From Telopea speciosissima (lineage: Eukaryota; Streptophyta; Magnoliopsida; Proteales; Proteaceae): a DNA stretch of 64,000 nucleotides. How positions within the stretch are numbered: the first letter of the stretch is position 1; each line of letters starts with the position of its first letter. Position numbers and translations under genes: made by a program. Under the pieces are notes generated by a model that was given only the letters and a program-made list of their open reading frames with translations, made no database searches and had not been told where the DNA came from. Below are positions 23,901 to 34,500 of the stretch, piece after piece. Where the stretch lies: assembly GCF_018873765.1 (NCBI RefSeq), contig NC_057919.1, positions 63,440,484 through 63,504,483 of the forward strand, in the 5' to 3' direction.

Positions 23901-25614
23901 AAGGTCAGTGGCAATTGAGATATTTTAATAGGATACTACACTTACATACTTAGATTAAGGAAAGAAGCCCATTCACCACAAACTATACAAAAACCCAGTA
24001 CTGGATGTTAACAGCATTGGGACATCACATTTAAGTCAGTGCAAATGCAGCAGATTGAACATTTCCTAGCAAATATATAAGCATGTGTCATTAAAGATTC
24101 CCTGCCAAGGTATAAGAGTACATCTCAAGATACACATGTACACATTTAGTCTCAGTGTCTCACTATATCCAAAAAACGAATACACTAGGTCTTATCATAT
24201 TATATCCATTTGAAACAGGAATACATTACTCGGCATCTTGACTGATTAACTTGTTTTTACTCATCGACCAAAAAATTTGTTTTGCTTAAAGTTCGGAGTA
24301 AAAGTATATGGTACCCTTCAGATGAAACATCTAATACTTCCCAATGAAATTTGAAAGGAACTTCTTTTTTTTTGGGGGAAGGGGGGGGGGGGGGGGGAGG
24401 ACAAAACTATAAAAACAAACTCAGACAGTTCAAGGCGGTGCAAACACCAAAATTACCTCTGTACGCCCTGGCATTATGGGCTTCCCTGCCAAGAGCTCAG
24501 CTAGGATGCAGCCTGCACTCCAGAGATCTATACCTACACCATAATCAGTAGCCCCTAGAAGAAGTTCAGGCGGCCGATACCAAAGCGTGACAACCCGACT
24601 AGTCATTGGTTGCTTGCGGTTGGGATCAAAGAACGATGCCAACCCAAAATCAGCAATTTTAAGTGTTCCTTCATTGTCAATAAGGAGATTAGACCCTTTA
24701 ATGTCACGGTGTAATACACCACCATTGTGACAGTGCTCAAGTCCTGACAGTAGCTGGTGCATATAACATTTCACCTGCCATTCAGGAAAACACAAAGTAA
24801 GAAGCAGAGGTTACTTAAAGTATATCGAAACAAAACCAAAGCTAACCTGAGATTCTGTAAACTTGATTCCTGGGCTTGCAGCGAGTCCAGCCAAATCATG
24901 CTCCATGTATTCAAATACAAGGTACAAACTACATGACATTCTTGATGTCACCAAACCCTCCAACTTCACAACATTAGGATGATCAAGTCGCCGTAGGATT
25001 AGAATTTCTCTAGCCATAAACTTCACACTTTCAGGCTCCAAATTGTCGAACCGGACCTTCTTCAGGGCAACAATTTTCCCGGTCAAAGTATCTCTAGCTT
25101 TGTATACATTGCTGTAAGTTCCTTGCCCAATCTAAGAAATATGAGAGTCAGAGCATCATCATCATAAACTAAACTAGATGCTTTTATATCTTTCTTTTCT
25201 CTTTTGGGGAAAGGGTGGGGAGAGCAACTGATTTACCTTATCGAGCTTTTCGAAGGTGTCAGCCCGACGAGGAGTCCAACCATTGATCGCCTCACCAGCA
25301 ACAGCAGAGAGCCAAGAAGGCCACCCAGCAGCGACCTGCTCCCCATGTACATTCTTTGGTGGGTTACTCAGTCTCGGATTCTGCTTCGACCTTCTCCTCT
25401 CCCCACGTGATCGTTGACTCCCATCCTGATTCTCCTCTTTCTGATTCTCCCCATTCTGAACCTCAGTGGTCTCGATCGTTGACACTGAGACCTGCAATTT
25501 CCTCCCAGATGGAACAGACAAGGTCCTTTCCTTCTCCCTATCAACCTCCTTCTCTTTCTCCCTCACATCCGAACCTACCACGGACGAAACCTCTCTTCCA
25601 AGCACACACCCCAT
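14957..25614 (-). CDS. CDK-like Ser/Thr kinase with myristoylation motif (At1g54610/IBS1-like)
   Basis: Cyclin-dependent-kinase-related Ser/Thr kinase of the plant MGC-starting group (At1g54610, IBS1/At1g18670). Exons on the minus strand: 25614-25237, 25131-24847, 24774-24457, 23881-23654, 21338-21238, 20323-20206, 15277-14957. All introns are GT-AG and phases agree, giving 582 aa. Gly2-Cys3 after Met1 forms an N-myristoylation/palmitoylation signal, so membrane attachment is likely. The kinase domain begins near residue 123, with Gly loop IGQGTYSNV at 127-135, ATP lysine K150, HRD at 243-245, DFG at 263-265 and WYRPPE after the activation loop. All catalytic residues are intact. The C-terminal tail after about residue 405 is basic and low-complexity, as in the family. 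A 4.9-kb intron before the last exon carries SINE and LTR insertions. A 5' UTR intron is probable (acceptor near 25620, donor near 25949). Confidence 0.93.
15559..15735. mobile_element. Partial hAT-like element with ACCGA interior
   Basis: It starts TAGGGGTGTCAAAACC, the same end as the other small elements here, and continues with degenerate ACCGA/CCGAAA words. A matching right end and target duplication were not found, so it is truncated or rearranged. It lies in the 4.9-kb kinase intron. Confidence 0.4.
16144..16306 (-). mobile_element. Au-type SINE
   Basis: Read on the minus strand, this is the Au SINE: a GGTGCAAGGGTAGAGGTTG-like head, then an RNA polymerase III B-box-like GGTTTGAGTC (16244-16253 complement), then GAAAGCAGGGGTAAGGCTG, GACCCTCCCAAGACCCCGC and GCCTTGTGCACTGGGTATTC, closing in a T-run on its own sense strand. 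Au SINEs are tRNA-derived, moved by LINE machinery and widespread in angiosperms. The copy is nearly full length and lies in the last kinase intron, in the same sense as the gene. A second copy is at 54808. Confidence 0.85.
16683..17090 (-). mobile_element. LTR of a non-autonomous retrotransposon
   Basis: On the minus strand it runs from TGATGCAGGTACACTACC (17090) to CCCACCACCA (16683). It is homologous to the LTR at 35183-35631: both contain a GTGCACTCTT...GTTTGAAGCCAGTGTGGC segment and GGATACCCAACTDGGTTT. A purine stretch CCGGGAGAAT directly before the minus-strand start suggests a polypurine tract, making this a 3' LTR. The matching 5' LTR was not seen. Confidence 0.55.
17091..17545 (-). 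pseudogene. Retroelement internal ORF remnant
   Basis: A minus-strand frame starts at 17542 with [10 protein letters not shown] and is rich in Leu, Ser and Asn. It then breaks by frameshift near 17370 into a second frame. Near the LTR junction it reads [12 protein letters not shown], which runs into the LTR start. I do not recognise a catalytic domain. It is best read as the internal remnant of the element whose LTR is at 16683-17090. Confidence 0.4.
17860..19690. other. Kinase intron section, unassigned repeat-like DNA
   Basis: It contains poly-T tracts (18039-18085, 18309-18325) that cause a spurious Lys-rich minus-strand frame. A pyrimidine-rich segment at 19030-19600 has many CCCTAA/AACCCT words. 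The TGTGGATTAG...AGACTCCTAGGC stretch at 18694-18745 looks like LTR U3 sequence, but its boundaries could not be set. No gene is supported. Confidence 0.35.
22637..23196. repeat. Three tandem copies, about 165-190 bp each
   Basis: Three direct copies share GGGGAAGATGAAGAAATCACATGC-like starts, AAAAAGACATAGCTTCTTG, CCATGTTCCTCCCCACCAC and GAGCAATCACTTGGATAAAA. The middle copy has lost its ATTTGCCAGAGACACATGG segment and gained a short extra repeat of the junction. They lie in the 2.3-kb kinase intron 4. Confidence 0.85.
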
Positions 25615-25950
25615 CTCTCCTATAACAAAGCCTCATCTCTCAACATATTCTACTCTCGTACTCTCCGTCTAATCCCTCCCGATCATCCGAGAATTCAACA
25701 ACTAAACCAGCCACCTCCTCATCCAACTCACAACCCTATAGATCTGCTCCGATCATCCAAATCATATAGTATCTAAAAAAGAAAAAGGCGCGAAACATAA
25801 ACCCTAATTCAGTAACCCAAACTTTTCTCCGACAAATCAAAATTTGTAATCATTTGAAATTGCCACAATTAATGACAGTCAACAACCAACTAAACTCAAA
25901 AAAAGAAGAATAAAAGGAAAAGAAAAAAGCAAAACAGTAAAAAAACTTAC

Positions 25951-26217
25951 TTTTCTTGGTGATCCAACTTTAATAGTTGCAGACTAGAGTGAAATAGAGA
26001 ATGAGAGAAAGAGATAGAGAAAGCTTCGCTTCGCTTCGTTTCGTTCGATCTCACTCTCACCAGATGATATTCATCTCTAAAACTCTGTAGTTGTTGAGAA
26101 AGAACTCTTCTAAACTGTCTTTCTCTCTCTTCCCTGGAGAGATCTCCGCTTTTCTGACTCTCCGACAAACGAAAAAACGACGTAAAAGCTTACTGAACCC
26201 AACCACTCCTTTATATC
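25951..26217 (-). promoter_or_regulatory. Kinase 5' leader exon and TATA box
   Basis: On the minus strand a TATAAAGG-type box (complement of about 26208-26216) precedes a leader rich in GAGA and CGAAACGAAGCGAAG repeats. This ends at a GTAAGT donor (about 25944-25949). The matching acceptor TTATAG lies just before the ATG at 25614. Inferred from sequence signals only. Confidence 0.5.
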
Positions 26218-26219
26218 TA

Positions 26220-26853
26220 GTGGCCTGAAATTCCGATCTTCTCCATCCCAAAGTCCTTATAAAGTCAAAAGCAAAGCAAACACACTCGAATTAAACCATG
26301 CCATGTCATCCAATACTTTGGTCAATAATTACGGAAATGCCACAACAGAAATTAGCCACGTGGCAAAAAGAAAAATGAAAAGCATTGGAGCTAATCACCT
26401 TGAAAAGGACCAAGTGGGGCAGAACTGAGGTGATGTGGATTGTGGAGAACAATTGTTTTTTTTTAATAATGGGCTTTGAATAGCGGCCCAATTGGAGTTG
26501 TGGAGTGAGTTTCTAAAGGTAAAAGCCCAATAGATAACAATGCATTTAAAAGCATAAACAAATACATGGGACTGGCTAACAAGTCACTAAGGTCTAAGGG
26601 CAAGTTTAGATGCTGATGTCTCAACTACTTCATTTAAAATTGAATTTTATTAATTTGTTAACTGTTTTTTTCAGGGGAAAAATTCTCTACCCCTTTCAGT
26701 TTTTTCTTATTGGTTTCTTTCTCCCATGTGGGCTCTATATGGATGATATTATTCTTTCGTGCTACTAGTGTGGCGTGAGAGATTCTTTCCACATTAACAT
26801 CGTGAGAAACCTTATCTTCTTTTTTAAGATTTTTACTAGTTCATTATTCAATG
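26220..26853. other. Intergenic, upstream of the kinase gene
   Basis: Distal promoter region of the minus-strand kinase gene. No open frame or repeat with defined ends was recognised. Confidence 0.4.
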
Positions 26854-27132
26854 CAGGGGTGTTAATCGATCGGTTTGAGCAGATTTCAGTTTGGTTTCAC
26901 CAGTTTCGATATGGTTTCTCTAATCGGTGTGTTATTTGGTTTCACCAGATTTCGATTTGATTTCCTTTTTTTTGTTGTATGACTTTTGAACGGGTATCAG
27001 TTAGAGTTCGGTTTTGGTCCGGTTTTCTGAGGTCAGTTTGATGTCTTATCGATTTTTGTGCAATCCGGTTTGAGTTTCGATCATTTTGGTTCAACCGATT
27101 TGGTTGATTCAGACTATGGTTTGACACCTCTA
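26854..27132. mobile_element. hAT-like element with GGTTTCACC interior
   Basis: The ends CAGGGGTGTTAAT and TTTGACACCTCTA are inverted repeats of the same type as at 5182 and 27659. The interior is degenerate GGTTTCRNTTTGG/ACCAGATTTCG words. No target duplication is preserved. Confidence 0.5.
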
Positions 27133-27650
27133 GACTTCACTGCTTTCACGCACGAGACTATAAAATGGAAACATATCAATGTGAAAATGAGATAATAGTT
27201 TATGCCCTTGATTTTGGGAGCCTTTATAAATTGTTTTGGCTTTTTAAATATAAAACACTATTCATAAAAAAATAGTTTATGCCCTTTTATTTTTTCTTAT
27301 TAAAAGGGAAAAAATTATGTTTTGGTCCCATCATATCACAAGTTTTGTGTTACGGTTGGACCATTGTCATAACATTGTAGTATGGTTGGACCACTTATTT
27401 GGAGATGTGTCTGGACAGTACTGGTGGAAGTAGATCATGAGTTAAGACCTAATCTTATATGGATCCCAAGTTCATAAACTTCTTAGGTCAAAAGTCAACC
27501 TGATTGTGTGATCACATACTGTTCCCTATCTTAAAAAATTTGTGGATTTGTTGTGGAAACATCCATAAGGTCTAATATATTAATTTCATATTTAATAAAG
27601 CACATATACCTGAGCAATATCATTATTGTATTTCCAAACACATGATATGA
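27133..27650. other. Intergenic, nothing recognised
   Basis: AT-rich spacer with a short repeated phrase (GTTTGGTCCCATCA and GTATGGTTGGACCA, 27320-27400). No gene. Confidence 0.4.
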
Positions 27651-27658
27651 GTATTACC

Positions 27659-27879
27659 TAGGGGTGCAAGTTTGGCCCTGTCGGCTCGAACCTACCCTGG
27701 CCCGCCCAGAGCTCAAACAGGGTCTGGGTTGAGATATTTGGTCCTGAGGGCGGGTTAGGACTGAAAATTTTTGGCCCTGAGTCAGGGTCAGGTCAAGTCA
27801 GGGTTGAGACCTCGGGCTAAGTTTGGCCCGGTCAGGCCTGATCCAACCCTGTTTTAAGTTAATACTATAAAATATATAT

Positions 27880-27935
<56 letters not shown>

Positions 27936-28246
27936 ACCCACATTTTGTTATATAATATATTATATATGACGACAATAAGTGATATAATACATTTTATTAC
28001 AATATTATTTTACGAAAAATTGATAATTTTCTCCCCGGCCCATTCTAGCCCATGCATTTCCTTCCCCCTTCCCATGATCAGGGCCAATCAGGGTCAGCCC
28101 AGCCCGACCCTGAGGGCGGGTCAAGGTTGGATTTTTCTGGTCCTAAGTAAGGATTGAGTCGGGCCTGAGCCCAGCTAAGGGGATTTAGGGTTGGGCTAGG
28201 GTTCTATAAAGCCCAGCCCAGCCCAACCGACCCTGTTGCAGCCCTA
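27659..28246. mobile_element. hAT-family MITE with perfect 8-bp duplication
   Basis: Terminal inverted repeats TAGGGGTGCAA and TTGCAGCCCTA (10 of 11 match) are flanked on both sides by GTATTACC (27651-27658 and 28247-28254), the perfect 8-bp target duplication of hAT transposons. The interior is two arms of degenerate GGCCCTGA/GGGTCAGG words around an AT-rich core with an (AT)n run at 27881-27932. It has no coding capacity and needs a transposase from elsewhere. This is the best-defined copy of the family here. Confidence 0.88.
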
Positions 28247-28261
28247 GTATTACCTAGTAGG

Positions 28262-29960
28262 TTTTTTTTTTTTTTTAGTGAAAATAAAAAGAAAAGAAAA
28301 ATTAACTAAGAAAAGAGATAATATCGTTTACAGTATTAGAAGTTGAAAGACCTGTCTTGATCCCACATGCCCTTTGAGCTAGCAAATTAAACAAATGACA
28401 AAACCAACTATCCCCATCATTACAAAACGTAACAGTTTGAGTATAAAGTTCAAATTGAGAAAAGTGATATATAGAGTTTCAAGGCCATGAAGATATGAAA
28501 GACACCTTCATCACTTCCTGCAATTCCTGAGAAACAACCCAAACTTGAGTATTAGTCTATCCTAGACTATGTACAATTTTTACACCCTTTAGGAGGGCTT
28601 GAGCTTCAGCCTCAATGAAATTGTTTACCAAAATATTGTCCAACTCAACCAAAACAAAAAGACTTTGAAACAAAATACCAAATGCCCAGCCAAATTTGTT
28701 TAGAGAACTGTTAGTATATCCTGCACAAATTAAGATAGGATCAATTAGGTAAGGAATATCAAAAGATAAGAGATGGAAACAGTACCACAATGTTTGGTTA
28801 AGTAATTCAATCACTCATCCTTGAATGGGGATAAGTTCAAATCAACAATCCATTGATTGCCATTGTCTAAAATCTGCTTCGGATTCAGGACGATATCCGA
28901 GAGAACGACTTGGTGCTTATGCTTCCAAATGAATTAGAAAGTGATTGCAATCACACTAAAAACCCATTTGCGAGTAATCTTGTTTGAAGATAAGGATTCC
29001 AAGAGACCTAATAGAAGAGGCTTGATTGAGGAGTAGTTGAGTCTTTCAAAATGTAATCCTAAAGGACCTACAGCCCAGATCCTTTTGGTAAAGTCACATG
29101 TGAAAAGAATATGCCAAATAGATTCCTAGTGTGTGCCACAAAAAGGACAACACATATTAGGTTAATCCATTTACTCAGGATTTCTCTAAAAGGATAAAAA
29201 AAACCTCCATATTTTAAAAAATCTTGAATTTGGAGTGAATATCCAATTTTCAGAAGAAATTCCACCAATGAGATGTCGGGGTGAGGTTGTGTAATCCAAT
29301 GATAAGGGGGGATTATTTTTATCTTGAAGAGGTACCTAGCAGCCAGTTTGGTAGTAAACTACCCAGCACCAGATAAATAACACACCATTGATCAAGGCCC
29401 TGAGAAAGGGGAATATTGATGATATCGCTAACTAATGGTAGAAGAAATAAGGTGTAAAGAAGACTCACGTTCCAAGAAGAAGAATCGAGTGAAGGCGGTA
29501 ACTGTTACGATCATAGGCTGATGTTTTATGGTATTTTGGTAGTTTGTTAGGGTAGATGGGTAATTTGCTAGAAATAGGCTTTATATAATCTAAGGGATCG
29601 GTTGTAAAGGGCATCAAGAATTAATCAAAACTCTTTTCTCATCCCTGTTCTAGGAGGCCGCTGACCTCGAAGCAGCATTTCCCTTTCCTTTCTCCTTCCT
29701 CTACTTAATTTCTTACCTTCCCCTGCAACTAGTTTGTATCAGTAACCTTAATCATGGGGTTAACAGTAGTAGTATGGGAGGCTGTGAGAGAAGACAATAA
29801 GCTTTTACCTACTAGTTAATAAATAGCAAATGTGCCTTCAAATCCATCGAGAGAACCGAGTGAAGAAGTCCTTAAGTGCATACTTCCTTGCTCATCTCCT
29901 TTGCAAAACAGAGAGGTACTTTCCCACCTTCCAGCTATGGGATCTAAGGTTTATTATTAT
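28262..29960 (-). mobile_element. L1-type LINE 3' remnant (zf-RVT and RNase H)
   Basis: On the minus strand, about 29270-28300 preserves pieces of the L1 C-terminus: a CVVLFVAHTRNLFGIFFSH stretch matching the zinc-binding zf-RVT region, then GWAF...EAEAQALLKGVKIVHSLG, the RNase-H-like domain. Stops and shifts break the frame. A run of 15 T at 28262-28276 is the minus-strand poly(A) tail. A solo LTR at 29503-29741 has split the element; the sequence on its far side seems to continue the LINE. Confidence 0.6.
29503..29741 (+). mobile_element. Solo LTR with 5-bp duplication
   Basis: It starts TGTTACGATC and ends GTTTGTATCA, with perfect GTAAC duplications at 29498-29502 and 29742-29746. A TTTATATAATC box lies near 29581. 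It is 239 bp with no internal region, inserted into the L1 remnant. Confidence 0.8.
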
Positions 29961-31578
29961 CAGAGAGAAATATGATTGCGTGTGAAAGCTAACATGATTG
30001 GGGTAAACGTTAAGGGAGAAGGTTATCTAAAGCAAGCAGAGGGTATGCTAGCGAATAGCGCCCTCTCTCTCTCTCTCCTCACATTAAATGATTTCTGTAT
30101 CCTCATTATTACACAAATCCGTTCCATCGCCCCTTATTGATGCACGCCCCCCCCCCCCCCCCTTATTGATGCAGTCCCGTATGCCACTTGCTCAGAGAAC
30201 CCTCTCCTATACATTACATATGAATTCTGAATGATCTTGTCACCAGTTCTAGGTTAAAAAAACATTAGGCAGAGAGTTTTCTGAGCTAGAGGCACTTAAG
30301 GGGCAATTTACAATTTATCAATAGGGGACAAGAGGAGAGAGAGAGTGAGGAGGTGTTGGCATGGGCCCACAGGCAGCTTAGAGATACTTTTCTCAAAAAT
30401 AATATAGTTAAGAGATCATTATTTGGTCACGTGGCTCTGCACTAGTGAGGGGTCAATAAGAACACACACAGAGACATCAACATGGATGTGATTTTTTTAT
30501 TTTGCAAGAGCAATGCAGTAATTTAATGCACTCCTGCGTCGTCTGGGTGCAAAAGCAAAGCAACCAGGCAGTGTTCTTTTTTCCAAATTATATTTATATG
30601 GGCTAAAAAGATACTTAACCAAATACAATTAATTAGAAGCTGAGGAATTAAACAGTTGTAGAGGCACGGAATCTTCTACAAATTTGCAAATGTTGATATA
30701 AATTAGGTTAGAGATCTCAAGAAAATTCAAGAATATGGGATTATCTCTGGTTCATGATTTCTATTCACTATAAGGTTCATCCGGGTGAGAGATAGAGCTT
30801 CAAGAAATAGTGAATGGCTTTATCAAAACACAAATGTATAATTCCCCAAGAATTGCAATTGCGCTTATATTCATATATTCATTACTGTAGGAATTGGGTT
30901 CAAGCTTTCCCCAGCCCATTTTCATCAATTTTGAATTATGGCGATAACGGTTTATCATAGCAGATCCAATTCTTCTATTCCATCTTGTCAAATTTGACAC
31001 TAGAAGAGGCCACAAGAACCATCCTTTCTGAAAGACGAAGAGACTGAAATGATCAAATCACAATGCTCTTTGTTGCAGCTGCACAGACCTTTTTATGGAC
31101 CAGTAACAGCAGCAACGCAGAGTGCATCTGAATGCCCCCATAATCTACCAGAAGTTCTGGTGTGGCCATAGAGGTTCTCCAGATGAAATAGAGCTTGCAT
31201 TAAATATTCTGAAGAATGCAACAAAAGAACCATATATTCCTCAATATTGATGAAACTGTTGAACCCATCCATGGCCTTTAGGTATAGGACCACCCATATC
31301 GGCCAGGCACAGAACATGGTGGGGCAAAGCCCATGGCTGCACAATGAATGGGGCCACTTGGATCCCCAATGTGCCATTGGGCACAAGATGCCAGATTCAA
31401 CAGGGGGTTAGTCCAGCATTGGTCCAGGCTTAATGCTCTATGGACACATTTGAGGAACAAATTTTTAGTCACAAAGCTAGAAGTTTGAGAGAAATAAAAG
31501 ATGCATTCTATAAATATGGGATCATCAGGAAGCATCCAATAGATAACAGTAACTGAGAAAAAATTATATATGCTGTGC
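29961..31578. other. Intergenic and DRB2-type 3' flank
   Basis: It holds a CT microsatellite (30062-30078) and a run of 16 C (30147-30162) bounded by direct CTTATTGATGCA repeats. Beyond about 30,900 it is probably the 3' UTR and terminator of the minus-strand DRB gene. No coding region is supported. Confidence 0.4.
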
Positions 31579-34500
31579 TCATATTCGAAGCTTACCCAGC
31601 TCTAAATTCGCTGCCTTCACATCTTCTGGCTCCTTAGTTCTCTCACTAGCTGATAACAATCCATCCTGCTTAGTTTCTGGGATTTTCCTTGCCGGTGGTG
31701 ATGCACAGACCGGGACAACTGATCTGATTTGAACTGCTGGAGCCATCATATTAGCAGGCATTCCTCCAATCATCATTCCTCCAGGCCAAGGTCTAGATGC
31801 ACATGTAGGAGCTGCAGTCCTGAATGCAGCTGGAGCAGGCACCCGAGGATTTGAGTTTTCCAGTCTGGGGCTCACTGAAGATGCAGGCCCAACAGTTCTG
31901 ATCATAACAGGAGCTGCAGTTGCAGGTAGTCTAAAACCTTGAGCCATCACTGGAGAAACTCCTCTGGGGGGATGATGTGGCCTGGGACTGGAGTGAGATG
32001 AATCAAGACCGTGCAATTGACGCAACCGGAAGTCAGCATGACCAGGGTTTGTCGGTCTGGACCCATTTCCAGCATCCGAGGTCCCCCGAGAGGTCCATTC
32101 AAAATGATCACTTTGGCCTCCTTCCAGTTGTACAGTGTGCCTAATGCTGGGATCGGACTCAACATTCTTTTGTTTATCCACCTCCTGTGTTGTCTCTTGG
32201 ACTAATGGTTCTGCACGACCGCCACCAGAAACAGGAGAATTTGCAGCTTCAAATGGAGAAATTCCAGAGGCATTTGACCGTATATTCACTTTCCGGCCAT
32301 CACCATCTGCATCACCATGAAGCCATTCCTCACCCATTTGTGTTCTCTCTTCCTGAATCTCTTGTATGGTTACCTGGGACCTTCTCCCAACAGGAACTGG
32401 CACCAAAGGGTTTGAAAAGTATAAAGATGGACCTGAGGTAGGCATTGCAACTCCTGGCACAGCCTGGATAGGTTGTTCTTGCTCCCTTAATGGAACATAG
32501 TGCCCATGTTCTGGCCGGAATATAGACTGAATAAATGGAATAACATGAGGACCAGGCGGAGGAGTTGGTGCTACTGGATGAGTCAACAGGTGGCTCTGCT
32601 GCTGGGATGCCTGTTCCTGCTGCCACATTTGGTACATCGCCATTTCAGGAAAGAAATTAGAATAATTCCAACTTTGGTACTGCATTGGGTACAATGATAT
32701 GCTTGTGCTACCAGGCTTTGTGGGCCTACGAGCAGGAGCTGATCTCCGACGCCCACGTTGCCGATCATTTTGAGTTGATTTATTTGCTTCCGCTGGACGC
32801 AAGCTAGCAAGGGTGCGAGCCACGACAACCTGTTCCTGCTCCTCATTCCCTTCAGACTCCAACCCAGGAGAGGGCGAAGAAGAGCCAAGATGGGACACTG
32901 CATGAGTACCAATGAGAAAGATAGTTAGCAACCATATCAGGCTAATATATCCCTTTATTCACAGTTTAATTAGTTATCCAAATTGAACAAGTATACACAA
33001 TCAGTTGAAAGGGCATGGTATTGATTCAACGAACGTGATGATCGATGCTTTGGATCACGGCGAGCAAATTCATAAAAGAAGCAGCATATGGCATATCAGA
33101 AGAAGGGTATACAAGGTGCAAGAAGCCTGCCCCCCCCCCCCCCCCGGCAGAAAAAAAAGATATCCATGGACCCACAGGAAGGGATATGTGCACCAACTGT
33201 ATTTGCACAGTACATAACTGAATCTTAATAATTCCCTCATACAAGAATAGGAGACTCTAGAAAAGATCAAAGGAAAAAGAAAGACATACTTTGTTTCAGG
33301 GAAGACCAAGCAGCCATGGCAGCATTCTTCTGTGCTTGCTTCTTGGTCTTAGCTGGCTCTCCAGTAAAGCTCATTCCTGCAAGCTCAACTGTGCATGAAA
33401 ATACAGGAACATGACCTGGTCCAGATCGAACAGTCGTATATACAGGAAGGTTTAACCCAGCTCTGTGGGCCGTCTCTTGAAGCAGATTCTTGTAAACTCC
33501 AGTTTCATCCTGTGCAGCAGAAATATACCAAAGGAAAGAACATGAATTATCAGTTACATTCTCCCAGAGGAAGGTACAAATAAAAACTGAAAAATAAATC
33601 CGTAAATTTTATATATAATTGTTGAGATGTTGGAAGTTATAGAGGTATAGTCTCATGTCAGTTAAGTTCGGTCCTTGGTGCCTTCATATACTTGAGGAGC
33701 AATATCCACGTAATGCCTTAAAGTTTTGGGTTGGACCCTCCAACAATAATAATGACGTTTCACACAAGTACTTCATAGAGAGCCAAGGCAATAATCATTT
33801 CCAATGATTGTTCAAACTTGCAAAGTATTAATCGAAAATAAGATCTGCATTCACTTCAATGTAATAATAATGCCTCAAATGAGGTACATAGGATTCTTGA
33901 GGAGTGTAGCCTTGATCTTCTAATACATACAGGCATTACAAGTTTAAAACTACTCTTGAACAATATGGATCATCACCTAGATGAAATCGAACCTGATCTT
34001 AAGTGCAAATCAAGCACACAAATAACAGAATGACACACAAACATAATCTACCACATTTTTCCCATATCCCCGGTGGTTCAAGCAGAAATCTGATTGTACT
34101 GAAACTAGGGTAAAGTGAACAGTTTAATAGGTAGAATTGGTCTGTGAATTATGATCCAGATCTGATGGCTGGATCTCAAAGTATGGAGAAATTCTACTCC
34201 TACTAGAAAACTAGAAAACTAGAAAACATGCCAGAATTGCAGAACTGATTCAGGTATTCCAGCAGAAATCAATAAAGGCTTGATGATTCAGGGGGGGAAA
34301 AAACTGCATTCCATTTCAGAACAGAAAATCAGAATCTGAAAATTTGCAGAAAATTAATATTACTAGGAAACCAGAAATCACATGGGATTTTGAGTTCTAA
34401 AACAGAAACTGAACTAGAAAACTAGAAAGACAATTGAAATCAGGCTATGGACTATGGTAGAATCTTATTCAGTAAACCAGATCAGCAATAAAAATATCAG

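Noticed and set aside
33628-33745. TGTTGGAAG...CTCCAACA segment resembling a short LTR
   Set aside because: It has TG/CA ends, but no target duplication and no homologous partner in the window.
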